Below are positions 51,099 to 60,113 of a stretch of DNA of 64,000 nt, in pieces. The stretch is taken from contig NZ_JAJGZV010000009.1 in assembly GCF_020805785.1 (NCBI RefSeq), positions 114,984 to 178,983 on the forward strand, read 5' to 3'. A program made the translations under genes and the position numbers. Position 1 is the first letter of the stretch. Each line of letters opens with the position of its first letter. A model generated the notes under the pieces. It saw only the letters and a list, made by a program, of their open reading frames with translations, made no database searches and had not been told where the DNA came from. Source of the DNA: Flavobacterium chungbukense (GTDB lineage: Bacteria; Bacteroidota; Bacteroidia; Flavobacteriales; Flavobacteriaceae).

Positions 51099-52616
51099 TT
51101 ATTTCTTAAAGATTTTAGTCAAAACACCAAAAACGCCTCTGATAAAGGTAGCGCTTGTAACTACTTTCAAAACCGATTTTCCGACAACGCTTGCTGTGCT
51201 TGGTTCTGCTTTAGAAGATTTTGAAGGAGCCTGTTCTTCTTGCTCAACTGAAGCTTGAGTTGCCTCATTGATTTTCTTAGTTAATATTTCGTAAGCACTT
51301 TCACGATCAATTTCTTCAGCATACTTCTTAACCAATTTCGATTTGGTATTTATTTCGTCTATTTCATCATTCGTTAAAATATCCATTCTGCTCATTGGCG
51401 CGCGCATCATTGTTGCAACCAATGGCGTCGGAATACCTTTTTCATTTAGAGCGGTAACTAAAGCTTCGCCAATTCCTAAACTGGTAAGCAATTCGTCTGT
51501 TTTATAATATTCTGAAGTAGGGTAATTGTCTGCCGTTTTTTTAATTGCCTGACGATCATTTGCCGTAAAAGCTCTAAGTGCATGCTGAATTTTTAAACCC
51601 AACTGTGCCAAAACACCACTTGGAACATCCATTGGGTTTTGAGTCACAAAATAAACGCCGATACCTTTTGAACGAATCAATTTTACAATAGTTTCAATTT
51701 GCTCTAGTAATGCTTTGCTTGCTTCGTTGAAAATTAAATGCGCTTCATCAATAAAAATAACCAGTTCCGGCTGATCGGCATCTCCTTTTTCAGGCATTTT
51801 TTGATAAATTTCAGCCAAAAGACTTAACATAAAAGTCGAAAATAATTTCGGTTTGTCTTGAATATCCGTCAAGCGAATGATATTAACATAGCCTTTTCCG
51901 TTTTCATCGATTCGCATTAAATCATCAGTTTCAAAAGATAATTCCCCAAAGAATAAATCGCCTCCTTGCTGTTCCAATTCGATTATTTTTCTCAAGATTG
52001 TTCCAGTAGTCGCAGTTGAGATTTTACCATAATTAGCAGCAATTTCATCTTTGCCTTCTTCAGTAATATAATTGATGACTTTTTTAATGTCTTTTAAATC
52101 CAATAAAGGCATTTGATTATCATCGCAATATTTAAATATCACCGCCACAACCCCAGCTTGAGTGTCATTAAGATCTAATATTCTAGAAAACAATACAGGC
52201 CCAAACTCAGAAACGGTTGCTCTTAAGCGAACTCCGTTTTGTTTTGATAGAGACATTAATTCTACAGGAAATGAAGCTACATTATAAGGTATGTTCATTT
52301 TAGTATGACGCTCCGTAATAAAGTCTTGTATTTTCCCTTCTTTAGCTATACCACTGAAATCACCTTTAATATCCATCATTAAAACAGGAATTCCTGCATT
52401 AGATAGTTGTTCAGAAAAAACCTGAATTGTTTTAGTCTTTCCAGTTCCTGTTGCACCAGCAATTAATCCATGGCGATTTAAAGTTTTAAGCGGAATCTTA
52501 ACATGTGCTTCTGCAAGTGGCTCTCCGTCAAGTATTGCCCCTCCTAAGATGATATTATCACCCTTTGAAGAATACCCTGTTTTTATAGCTTCAATAAAAT
52601 TGTCTTTTTTATTCAT
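51099..52616 (-). CDS. DUF853 / HerA-like P-loop ATPase
   Basis: A 505-aa FtsK/HerA-superfamily ATPase. Walker A is GLIAGATGTGKTKTIQVFSE, Walker B is PELVIFIDEAHLIFNEASKA, and the sensor region has FVTQNPMDVPSGVLAQLGLK with a conserved arginine-rich HALRAFTANDRQAIKK. The C-terminal ~60 residues (AEEIDRESAYEILTKKINEA, then E/Q/S-rich linker) lead to a short basic end. Homologues are called putative helicases, but no DNA substrate is shown. No NurA nuclease gene is adjacent, unlike archaeal HerA. Confidence 0.9.
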   Translation of the reverse strand: MNKKDNFIEAIKTGYSSKGDNIILGGAILDGEPLAEAHVKIPLKTLNRHGLIAGATGTGKTKTIQVFSEQLSNAGIPVLMMDIKGDFSGIAKEGKIQDFITERHTKMNIPYNVASFPVELMSLSKQNGVRLRATVSEFGPVLFSRILDLNDTQAGVVAVIFKYCDDNQMPLLDLKDIKKVINYITEEGKDEIAANYGKISTATTGTILRKIIELEQQGGDLFFGELSFETDDLMRIDENGKGYVNIIRLTDIQDKPKLFSTFMLSLLAEIYQKMPEKGDADQPELVIFIDEAHLIFNEASKALLEQIETIVKLIRSKGIGVYFVTQNPMDVPSGVLAQLGLKIQHALRAFTANDRQAIKKTADNYPTSEYYKTDELLTSLGIGEALVTALNEKGIPTPLVATMMRAPMSRMDILTNDEIDEINTKSKLVKKYAEEIDRESAYEILTKKINEATQASVEQEEQAPSKSSKAEPSTASVVGKSVLKVVTSATFIRGVFGVLTKIFKK

Positions 52617-52997
52617 GTTTTTATTTGTAATTTAGGTAATTATATAAGTATAGCTTTGTTTTTGGGTACTTTAAGTATGGTTTTTTTTAGTAAGAAAAAG
52701 GCTTTTTTGATTGAAAAATTAATAAAAAAAAAATTCGCAACTTTTTAAGAAGATATCAATGGAATCTTTGAATATTTACTAAAACGTTGTAATTTTTCTA
52801 ATTATCGTCGCATTTTTTGTTTTATCTAAAAAATGACGCGACCAATTTAATGAGATATTTTTTAAATTGAAGTTAAATTTCGGTCAATTAAATTAAAAAA
52901 AGTTTTTTTATTTAAACTAAACGTATAAATTTGCTCCTCTACAAGTTAAATATAACTAAAAAATAAAAATTATTTAAAACTATTAAAATTAAAAAAA
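52617..52997 (+). promoter_or_regulatory. Long AT-rich region ahead of the Ton operon
   Basis: About 380 nt without coding potential between divergent genes. TAAATTTG (52926-52933) is an exact -7 box 65 nt upstream of exbB, but its -33 region is only T-rich. No Fur-like inverted repeat was clear to me. Confidence 0.4.
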
Positions 52998-53822
52998 ATG
53001 GCAAACGTTAAAGTTAAAAAAGAGAGCACTTCAAATGGGGGAGGAATGATTACAGGGATCATTATTGTAGCGTGTATCTTAGTTGGGTTTTTAATTTGGA
53101 AATTCGTTATGGGTTCTCCTGCTAACTTTGAAGGTGGGAATCCTGAAACAGGTCACCCAATCAATACTTTAGGAATGGTATACAAAGGAGGTTTTATTGT
53201 ACCAGCATTATTAGGTATGTTCTTAATGGTTGTTGTTTTTTCTATTGAAAGATTTATTGTTATCTCTAAAGCTGCTGGAAAAGCTAATTTAGATACATTC
53301 ATGAAAAATGTTCAAGGTAGTATTAAGGAAGGAAACATCGAGGCTGCTATCGCTTCATGTGACAAACAACAAGGTTCTGTTGCAAATGCAATTAAATCTG
53401 CTTTGATTAAATATCAAGACGTTAAAAAAGAAGGATTCAACAGTGAAGAAGCTTCTGAAGTAATCCACAAAGAAATCGAAGAGGCAACTTCATTAGAAAT
53501 GCCAATGTTAGAGAAAAACATGACTATTATTTCTACTTTAGTATCTTTAGGAACATTAGGAGGATTATTAGGAACTGTATCAGGTATGATTAAAGCGTTT
53601 GGTGCGTTAGCTTCTGCTGGAACTCCAGACCAGGCTGCTCTTGCAACAGGTATCTCTGAGGCACTTATCAACACTGCAACAGGTATCTCTACTTCTGTAT
53701 TAGCGATCATCTCTTACAACTTCTTTACTGCTAAAATTGACGATTTAACTTACTCTATCGATGAGGCTGGTACTACAATCGTGAATACTTACAGAAAATT
53801 CAGAGGAAGTTTAAGACAATAA
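52998..53822 (+). CDS. exbB: ExbB/TolQ/MotA proton channel protein
   Basis: A 274-aa inner-membrane subunit of the Ton motor, using proton flow to energise TonB. Transmembrane segments are ITGIIIVACILVGFLIWKFV, VPALLGMFLMVVVFSIERFI, the later TIISTLVSLGTLGGLLGTVS and INTATGISTSVLAIISYNFF. The MotA/TolQ/ExbB signature lies in GGLLGTVSGMIKAF and ALINTATGI. A first extra membrane segment at the N-terminus is usual in Bacteroidota ExbB. It heads a seven-gene operon. Confidence 0.94.
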   Translation: MANVKVKKESTSNGGGMITGIIIVACILVGFLIWKFVMGSPANFEGGNPETGHPINTLGMVYKGGFIVPALLGMFLMVVVFSIERFIVISKAAGKANLDTFMKNVQGSIKEGNIEAAIASCDKQQGSVANAIKSALIKYQDVKKEGFNSEEASEVIHKEIEEATSLEMPMLEKNMTIISTLVSLGTLGGLLGTVSGMIKAFGALASAGTPDQAALATGISEALINTATGISTSVLAIISYNFFTAKIDDLTYSIDEAGTTIVNTYRKFRGSLRQ

Positions 53823-53866
53823 TTAATTTTTGATATTCAATATCAAAAAAATAAAATAAAAAGATA

Positions 53867-54478
53867 ATGGCTAAAATAAAAATGAAAAAAAAGTCGACAT
53901 CGACAGATATGACTGCGATGTGTGATGTTGCATTCCTTTTGCTAACGTTCTTTATTTTGACCGCTACTGCTAAAGTGCCAGAAGCACTTCCTGTAGACAT
54001 GCCTTCTTCTGTTGCTCAAACTAAATTGCCAGATACAGATTTGGCTATTATTACAGTAGGAAAAGGAAAAGTGTTTTTTGACATCAAAGGTAGAGAGGTT
54101 CGTAAAAAAACTCTTGAAGGAATGGGAGCAAAATACGGTATCAACTTCACAGAAGAAGATAAAACGAAATTTTCTCTTATGGATGATTTTGGTGTGCCAA
54201 TTGCAGGTTTAAAGCAAATCATTGACATGAAAGCGGCGGACAGAACCAAAGCAGAACAACCTGGAATTCCTTTGGATTCATTGGATAATCAATTGAAAGA
54301 ATGGCTTCTTATTTCTAGAAGAGCTACAATTGATTTGGATGACAAAGAATTACAGATTGCGATAAAAGGAGATGCTAAAGAAGAATATCCAAAAATTAAA
54401 AAAATTATGGATATCTTACAAGATCAGAAAATCAACTCTTTTAACTTGGTTACAGGTAAAAGAGGTAGAGACTTTTAA
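53867..54478 (+). CDS. exbD: ExbD biopolymer transport protein (first copy)
   Basis: A 203-aa single-span protein. The N-terminal STDMTAMCDVAFLLLTFFIL contains the functionally essential membrane Asp of ExbD/TolR (D-V-A-F-L-L-L). The periplasmic part (IITVGKGKVFFDIKGREVRK to KIMDILQDQKINSFNLVTGK) follows the ExbD fold with an insertion of about 50 residues compared with typical 135-140 aa ExbD. Two different exbD genes in tandem is common in Bacteroidota. Confidence 0.92.
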   Translation: MAKIKMKKKSTSTDMTAMCDVAFLLLTFFILTATAKVPEALPVDMPSSVAQTKLPDTDLAIITVGKGKVFFDIKGREVRKKTLEGMGAKYGINFTEEDKTKFSLMDDFGVPIAGLKQIIDMKAADRTKAEQPGIPLDSLDNQLKEWLLISRRATIDLDDKELQIAIKGDAKEEYPKIKKIMDILQDQKINSFNLVTGKRGRDF

Positions 54479-54497
54479 TTAAAAAATATACACTAAA

Positions 54498-55055
54498 ATG
54501 GCTGAATTAAATACTGGCGACGGCGGTGGTGGTAAAGGCGGTAAAGTAAGAAGCAAAAAACAAAGCTCAAAAGTCGATTTAACGGCGATGGTAGATTTGG
54601 CATTCTTATTGATTACATTCTTTATGTTAACTACTTCGTTGTCAAAACCTCAATCCATGGATTTGTCTCTGCCAGATAAAGATCCGAATGAGAAAGATAA
54701 TAAAGACACTAAAGTAGACGAGAATCGTACCATGACAGTAATGTTAGGTGCTGATAACAAAATGGTTTACTATATGGGTTTATTAGCTACTCCTAAAGTA
54801 GGTCCTAAAGACATTACTTATGGTAAAGATGGAATCCGTAGAGAATTGTTGAAACAAAAGAAAAATGTTTTAGCGTATTCTGCAAGTTTAGGGAAACCTA
54901 AAAATGGTATCATTGTGATCATTAAACCAACTAAGAAATCAAATTACAAAAATTTGGTTGATATTTTGGATGAAATGGCAATTACGGGCGTAGATACTTA
55001 TGCTATCGTTCCTGAGTTTACACCAGAAGAGACAAAAGTGATTGATAAAAAGTAA
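54498..55055 (+). CDS. exbD: ExbD biopolymer transport protein (second copy)
   Basis: A 185-aa ExbD paralogue with a glycine-rich, basic cytoplasmic N-terminus (GDGGGGKGGKVRSKKQSSKV) and the membrane segment VDLTAMVDLAFLLITFFMLT holding the essential Asp. The periplasmic domain ends NLVDILDEMAITGVDTYAIV. It starts 19 nt after the first exbD. The pair may form a heterodimer in the ExbB pore. Confidence 0.92.
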   Translation: MAELNTGDGGGGKGGKVRSKKQSSKVDLTAMVDLAFLLITFFMLTTSLSKPQSMDLSLPDKDPNEKDNKDTKVDENRTMTVMLGADNKMVYYMGLLATPKVGPKDITYGKDGIRRELLKQKKNVLAYSASLGKPKNGIIVIIKPTKKSNYKNLVDILDEMAITGVDTYAIVPEFTPEETKVIDKK

Positions 55056-55094
55056 GAGCAATCTTAAATTTTATCAACTTAAAAATCAAGAGAT

Positions 55095-55898
55095 ATGAAA
55101 TTAGATATTATAAAAAATCAATGGCTTGATATCGTATTCGAAGGACGTAATAAGATATATGGAGCATACGAGCTAAGAAAATCGAACGGTAAAACAACAG
55201 TGAAAGCACTGATTATCGGTTCTGTTATTTTTAGTTTCGCAGTTGCTGCACCTCTTATTGCGAGTTTTTTACCAGATTCTCAAGAAGTGGAAGAAAACAA
55301 CGATATTAAGATTGCAACGGTAAAATTACCTCCGAAGAAAAAAGAGGAAATTAAACCAAATCAACCACCACCACCACCACCACCACCAAAAGTGGATCAG
55401 GTTAAATTCGTAAAACCTGTGGTTGCAAAAGCGGAAGAAGTAACTGAAGATCCACCAAAAATTGTGGATTTGAAGGACAAAAAAGTTGGTGCTGAAACTA
55501 TCAAAGGAGATCCAGATGCAGTTTTAACTGTTGATGAGCCAGTTGGAAAAGGTCCAGTATCAGAGGTTGTACAAGAAGATAACACTGTATATAACACAGC
55601 TGGTATCGAGGTAAAACCAGATTTCCCAGGAGGAATTGATAAATTCTACAAATTCGTAGGAAACAATTATAAAACTCCAGAGGAAGAAGGATTAAAAGGT
55701 AAAGTTTACGTTACGTTTGTAGTTGAAAAAGACGGTTCATTAACCGACATTAAAGTTTTAAGGGATATCGGTTACGGTACAGGAGCAGAAGCAATTCGTG
55801 TTCTTAAAAAATGTCCAAAATGGACTCCTGGCGAGCAAAATGGTAAAAAAGTTAGGGTATTATACTCTCTTCCTATTACTATTCAATCTGCAGAATAA
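55095..55898 (+). CDS. tonB: TonB energy transducer
   Basis: A 267-aa periplasm-spanning protein. Cytoplasmic start with the GRNKIYGAYELRKSNGKT motif common to Bacteroidota TonB, one transmembrane segment (ALIIGSVIFSFAVAAPLIAS), then a proline-rich linker (NQPPPPPPPPKVDQ) and the C-terminal TonB fold from about residue 175 (GKVYVTFVVEKDGSLTDIKV, LKKCPKWTPGEQNGKKVRV). It overlaps the next gene by one nucleotide (A of ATG within TAATG). Confidence 0.94.
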   Translation: MKLDIIKNQWLDIVFEGRNKIYGAYELRKSNGKTTVKALIIGSVIFSFAVAAPLIASFLPDSQEVEENNDIKIATVKLPPKKKEEIKPNQPPPPPPPPKVDQVKFVKPVVAKAEEVTEDPPKIVDLKDKKVGAETIKGDPDAVLTVDEPVGKGPVSEVVQEDNTVYNTAGIEVKPDFPGGIDKFYKFVGNNYKTPEEEGLKGKVYVTFVVEKDGSLTDIKVLRDIGYGTGAEAIRVLKKCPKWTPGEQNGKKVRVLYSLPITIQSAE

Positions 55899-56125
55899 TG
55901 TTAAAAGATATGCTTAATAATATTCAGAAGAAATCGCTCAAAGAGCGATTTCTTCTTGTTTTAGGAATACTGTTTTTTTTAATTTATCTTGTACTCGGTT
56001 TAATGATTATGTTTTGGGAAAAGCTCCCACTTAACATGGAACCAAAATATAGATATGCTTTTGGAGGATTGCTTATCGTATATTCTGCAATAAGATTTTT
56101 AAGATTAATTAATTCAAAAGAATAA
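55898..56125 (+). CDS. Small two-helix membrane protein of the Ton operon
   Basis: A 75-aa protein with two hydrophobic segments (FLLVLGILFFLIYLVLGLMI and AFGGLLIVYSAIRFLRLINS) and a basic N-terminus. Start and stop overlap with tonB (one nt) and a 5-nt gap to the substrate-binding gene show co-translation. No family recognised; a helper of the Ton complex is possible by position only. Confidence 0.75.
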   Translation: MLKDMLNNIQKKSLKERFLLVLGILFFLIYLVLGLMIMFWEKLPLNMEPKYRYAFGGLLIVYSAIRFLRLINSKE

Positions 56126-56130
56126 TAGGT

Positions 56131-57054
56131 ATGTTAAAATATAGTAAGGCTTTAGGGTTGATAGTTTTTGTCTTTTTGTTTGTAATGTGCAACCAAAAAA
56201 ACAAGAATGAAGCCGAAAAAGAAACCATTTTAAAAGGATCACTTGATATTGCTGTTGATGAAACAGTAAAACAAATTGTAGATGATCAGGTTGCTGTTTT
56301 TGAAGGGACTTACTATGATGCAAAAATTACGGTGAAACCAAAATCGGAATCTGAAGTGATTAATGACCTGTTGAATCAAAAGGCTAAAGTAGCAATAACA
56401 ACTAGAGATTTAACCGCAGAAGAAAAAGCTCGCTTTGAAAAAAGTAAAATAAATCCGCGTGTGACACCTTTTGCTCATGATGCTGTTGCATTTATTTCGA
56501 GTAAAAACAATAATGATACACTTATTGCGTTGAAAAGTGTAATCGATTTTCTTCAAGGTAAACCTGATCCAAAAATTAAAGGTTTGGTTTTTGATAATCC
56601 TAACTCAAGTACAGTTCGTTACATAAAAGAATTAGCAAAGGTTAAAGAGGTTCCGAAATCTGGAGTTTTCTCATTTAAAACAAATAATGAGGTAATCAAA
56701 TTTGTTTCTGAAAACGAAGGCATGATTGGTGTTATTGGTATTAATTGGTATTATCAGCCAACTCCAGATATGACGGAGACAATTAATAAGATAAACGTTC
56801 TTTATGTAAAAGGTTTGAACAGTAATGAATATTACAGCCCAACTCAAAATGACCTAGAAATTGGAAAATATCCTTTGGCACGTGATTTGTTTATAATCAA
56901 TTGTCAGGGCTACTCTGGACTAGGTATGGGATTTGCCTCTTTCATAGCTGGTGACATCGGACAAAGAATCGTTTTGAAATCAGGTCTACTTCCATACAAA
57001 ACTCCAGGAAGAAAACTTAAAATAAGAAATGAAATTATAAAAGATAAAGAATAA
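56131..57054 (+). CDS. PstS-like phosphate-binding lipoprotein
   Basis: A 307-aa lipoprotein: signal LGLIVFVFLFVMC with the lipobox cysteine at about residue 20. The body is a PstS-like periplasmic-binding fold: GSLDIAVDETVKQIVDDQVA, NPNSSTVRYIKELAKVKEVP, and GMIGVIGINWYYQPTPDMTE. No pst transporter genes are adjacent; it lies inside the Ton operon, so it may serve a different purpose than the ABC-type phosphate uptake of its relatives. Confidence 0.85.
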   Translation: MLKYSKALGLIVFVFLFVMCNQKNKNEAEKETILKGSLDIAVDETVKQIVDDQVAVFEGTYYDAKITVKPKSESEVINDLLNQKAKVAITTRDLTAEEKARFEKSKINPRVTPFAHDAVAFISSKNNNDTLIALKSVIDFLQGKPDPKIKGLVFDNPNSSTVRYIKELAKVKEVPKSGVFSFKTNNEVIKFVSENEGMIGVIGINWYYQPTPDMTETINKINVLYVKGLNSNEYYSPTQNDLEIGKYPLARDLFIINCQGYSGLGMGFASFIAGDIGQRIVLKSGLLPYKTPGRKLKIRNEIIKDKE

Positions 57055-57072
57055 ATTAATTACGATAGAAAG

Positions 57073-58740
57073 ATGAATAAATTTAAAATTTTTAGTCTTG
57101 CATTAGTAGCTTCGGCGACTGCGGCAACAGCGCAAGACATCAATGACGCAAAAAAAGCTATTGATGCAGAACAGTTTGATAAAGCAAAAACAATACTTAA
57201 ATCGATTATTAAATCTAAACCTTCAGACGGTGAAGCAAATTTTGTTTTAGGTAATGTTTATTTAAACCAATCTGTTGTAGACTCTGCTAAAATCTATTAT
57301 AACAATGGATTGCAAGCTTCAGATAAAAAAAACTTAAGCTATATTGGTTTAGGACAGTTAGATTTAGATGCTAAAAATGCAGCGGCTGCTCAAGCAAATT
57401 TTGCTTTAGCAACTAAAGATATGAGAAAGAAAGATGTAAATGAATTTATTTATATCGCTAGAGCTTATATGAATTCGGAAAATCCTGATTATAAAAGCGC
57501 TGTTGATGTTTTAAAGCGTGCTTTATTGGTTGATCCACAAAATGCTCAAGCTCTTTTAGCTATTGGAGATGCGTATTACGGATCTAACAATCAAAATGAT
57601 GCGTACAAATCTTACCGTGATGCTTTTACAGCTGATAATACTTTGTTGAGAGCAAAAATGCAATTAGGTGTTTTGTTAAAAGGTGCTAAGTCATACGATG
57701 AAGCGATTAAATCATTTAATGAAGTAATTGCTTTAAATGCCAACTACGGGCCAGTTTACAGAGAGCTTGCTGAAACGTATTACAAATGGGCTAGAAACAA
57801 GCCTTCAACTGCTAAAGTTAATTTGCAAAATGCAATTACAAACTATGAGAAATATTTGAGTTTAACAGATTACTCTTTAGATTCAAAAATGCGTCATGCA
57901 GATTTCTTAATCTTAGTTAAAGATTACAAACAATTAGAAACTGTTGCAAACAAAATGATTGCTGAGGATAAAGTAAATCCTAGAATTTTCAGATATTTAG
58001 GTTATGCTGCTTACGAAAACGGAAATGTTGACGTGGCTATTAAATCTATCGAAGATTTTATTAAAGCACCAGGAAATAAAGTAATTGGTAGAGATTACTA
58101 TTATTTAGGATTATCTAAAATCAAAAAAGGAACTGCTGCTGACGGGACAATCGAACAAGGAGCTTTTGATGCAGGTTTGGCTGATATCAAAAAAGCAATC
58201 GAATTAGAGCCATTAGTAGTGGAAGAATTCGCTGATTTTGGAAAGGAATTGTTTGGTAAAAAACAATATACACAAGCAGCATCGATTTTTGAGCTTGGTG
58301 CAAACAATAAAGAATCTAAAAATTATTTAGATGATGCTGTATATTATGGAATTTCTGTTTACTACGGTAATGCTGGTAAACCTGCTGAAAGTCGTGATAA
58401 AGCTGCGTTAGAAAACGCTAATGCTACTTTTGATAAAGTTCTTGAAGCATCTCCATCATATGATGAAGCTTACTTGTACAAAGGAAGAATCAACAGTGCA
58501 TTGGATAAAGATGACATGATCATTAAAAACTACGAAGAGTATGTAACTAAAATAACTGCTAAAGGAGCAGAAGAAGTGGCAAAACCTGCAACAACTAAAA
58601 AAGTTATTGAGGCTTACAATGCAATTGGCGCTGCTTACGCTAATACAGACAAAGCTAAAGCGATTGAATATTTCAATAAAACTTTAGTATTAGATCCTGC
58701 TAACTCTTATGCTACACAATCTATAAAATCTTTAAAATAA
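57073..58740 (+). CDS. Tetratricopeptide repeat protein of the Ton operon
   Basis: A 555-aa exported protein (signal MNKFKIFSLALVASATAATA-Q) made of repeated TPR helices, for example SDGEANFVLGNVYLNQSVVD, NAQALLAIGDAYYGSNNQND, NYGPVYRELAETYYKWARNK and EAYNAIGAAYANTDKAKAIE. Probably periplasmic and a scaffold. It ends the operon; a good terminator follows at 58762. Confidence 0.9.
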   Translation: MNKFKIFSLALVASATAATAQDINDAKKAIDAEQFDKAKTILKSIIKSKPSDGEANFVLGNVYLNQSVVDSAKIYYNNGLQASDKKNLSYIGLGQLDLDAKNAAAAQANFALATKDMRKKDVNEFIYIARAYMNSENPDYKSAVDVLKRALLVDPQNAQALLAIGDAYYGSNNQNDAYKSYRDAFTADNTLLRAKMQLGVLLKGAKSYDEAIKSFNEVIALNANYGPVYRELAETYYKWARNKPSTAKVNLQNAITNYEKYLSLTDYSLDSKMRHADFLILVKDYKQLETVANKMIAEDKVNPRIFRYLGYAAYENGNVDVAIKSIEDFIKAPGNKVIGRDYYYLGLSKIKKGTAADGTIEQGAFDAGLADIKKAIELEPLVVEEFADFGKELFGKKQYTQAASIFELGANNKESKNYLDDAVYYGISVYYGNAGKPAESRDKAALENANATFDKVLEASPSYDEAYLYKGRINSALDKDDMIIKNYEEYVTKITAKGAEEVAKPATTKKVIEAYNAIGAAYANTDKAKAIEYFNKTLVLDPANSYATQSIKSLK

Positions 58741-58761
58741 TTTAGATTTTTATAATAAAGT

Positions 58762-58796
58762 AAAAACCGATAGTTCAAAAAACTATCGGTTTTTTT
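58762..58796 (+). terminator. Terminator of the Ton operon
   Basis: AAAAACCGATAGTT (58762-58775) pairs with AACTATCGGTTTTT (58781-58794), a perfect 14-bp stem with a 5-nt loop and T-tail. Confidence 0.9.
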
Positions 58797-58822
58797 GTTA
58801 TGTATATTATTGACTATCTTTG
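58795..58822 (+). promoter_or_regulatory. queE promoter
   Basis: TTG at 58795-58797, in the tail of the preceding terminator, a 17-nt spacer and an exact TATCTTTG at 58815-58822. The ATG is at 58841, a short leader. Confidence 0.6.
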
Positions 58823-58840
58823 CACTCTTAAAATAATATA

Positions 58841-59473
58841 ATGTTACCAAAAGAAATACAGTTAGAAGTAAATAAAGGAGCGATGCTTCCTTTGATGGAG
58901 GAGTTTTATACCATTCAAGGGGAAGGTGCGCATACAGGGCGGGCTGCTTATTTTATTAGGATTGGAGGATGTGATGTTGGTTGTCATTGGTGTGATGTTA
59001 AAGAAAGCTGGAATGCAGAGATTCATCCGCCAACAAGTATTGATCTAATTGTAGACAATGCGGCAAAATACGCTGATACTGTTGTTGTAACTGGAGGAGA
59101 GCCTTTGTCTTGGGACATGACGCTTCTGACAAAAACTTTAAAAGAGAAAAATTTGAAGGTTCATATTGAAACTTCTGGCGCTTTTCCATTGTCAGGAACA
59201 TGGGATTGGATTTGTCTTTCTCCTAAAAAGAATAAGTTGCCGACACAGACCGTTTACGATAACGCGCACGAATTGAAAGTGATCATTTATAATAAACATG
59301 ATTTCATTTTTGCAGAAGAACAAGCAGAATTGGTGAATGATAATGCAATTTTATTTCTTCAACCCGAATGGAGCAAAAAAGAAGAAATGACACCACTTAT
59401 TGTTGATTATGTTATGAATAATCCTAAATGGAGAGTTTCTTTGCAAACACATAAGTATTTAAATATACCGTAA
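58841..59473 (+). CDS. queE: 7-carboxy-7-deazaguanine synthase
   Basis: A 210-aa radical SAM enzyme making 7-carboxy-7-deazaguanine for preQ0/queuosine synthesis. MEEFYTIQGEGAHTGRAAYF is the substrate-binding start of the family, and GGCDVGCHWCDVKESWN contains the C-x3-C-x2-C cluster motif. VVTGGEPLSW (G-G-E) and HIETSGAFPL are also as expected. Own promoter upstream and a strong terminator after it. Confidence 0.95.
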   Translation: MLPKEIQLEVNKGAMLPLMEEFYTIQGEGAHTGRAAYFIRIGGCDVGCHWCDVKESWNAEIHPPTSIDLIVDNAAKYADTVVVTGGEPLSWDMTLLTKTLKEKNLKVHIETSGAFPLSGTWDWICLSPKKNKLPTQTVYDNAHELKVIIYNKHDFIFAEEQAELVNDNAILFLQPEWSKKEEMTPLIVDYVMNNPKWRVSLQTHKYLNIP

Positions 59474-59476
59474 ACA

Positions 59477-59506
59477 AAAAATCCCTTCACTTTGAAGGGA
59501 TTTTTT
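59477..59506. terminator. Terminator after queE
   Basis: AAAAATCCCTTCA (59477-59489) pairs with TGAAGGGATTTTT (59493-59505), loop of 3 nt. It may also serve the convergent gene ending at 59550. Confidence 0.88.
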
Positions 59507-59549
59507 GTTTAGCGAAGTACACAAATGTGTAAAAAAGAAACGCATATTG

Positions 59550-60095
59550 CTACTTCCAATTTTTATATTTCTTCAAAGTTGTAATATGAGCAAGATGATG
59601 ATTTCCATGCCAAGCATAAGTGCCTATAATTTTTTTTATTTTATTTTCTGAATTATCTGTAGGATGTACAAACGTTTTTTCTAAATCCAATTCAGATAAA
59701 TTTTTCATGATATAAGCTAATCTAAAATGCAAACCACTCAATAAATCTAGTGTAGGCTTAATTGGCATTGTTAAACTATCATGTATGTCAGACCAAAGGA
59801 CTTCATCATACGCTTTAATTACAGGATTGTTTTCGGTTAGCGCCCATTTTATTCTGATGTAACAATTCATATGGCTTTCAGCACAATGATGAATAACTTG
59901 CCTAATAGTCCATCCGCCTGGACGATATGGTGTGTCTAGTTGTTCGTCGGTTAAATGAACTACTTCTTTTTCTAATCTATTCGGAAACGTTTCGATTTCT
60001 TCGATTTTAACAGAAAGGTATTCAGTCGAATAATAATCTGGAGCGATAAATTTTCCGATAGGATATTTTAGTTTTTCTAAATCTAATTCTTTCAT
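59550..60095 (-). CDS. DinB/YfiT-like putative bacillithiol transferase or metal hydrolase
   Basis: A 181-aa four-helix-bundle protein of the DinB/YfiT family. The likely metal-binding histidines are in GWTIRQVIHHCAESHMN and AWHGNHHLAHITTLKKY, matching the H...H-x3-H arrangement of YfiT/BstA-type enzymes. Opening FIAPDYYSTEYLSVKIEEIE is the family start. Thiol-transferase activity depends on whether this organism makes bacillithiol, which cannot be seen here. It is 18 nt downstream of the methyltransferase gene, in one unit. Confidence 0.85.
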   Translation of the reverse strand: MKELDLEKLKYPIGKFIAPDYYSTEYLSVKIEEIETFPNRLEKEVVHLTDEQLDTPYRPGGWTIRQVIHHCAESHMNCYIRIKWALTENNPVIKAYDEVLWSDIHDSLTMPIKPTLDLLSGLHFRLAYIMKNLSELDLEKTFVHPTDNSENKIKKIIGTYAWHGNHHLAHITTLKKYKNWK

Positions 60096-60113
60096 AAGTA
60101 TGAATTCGCTTTT

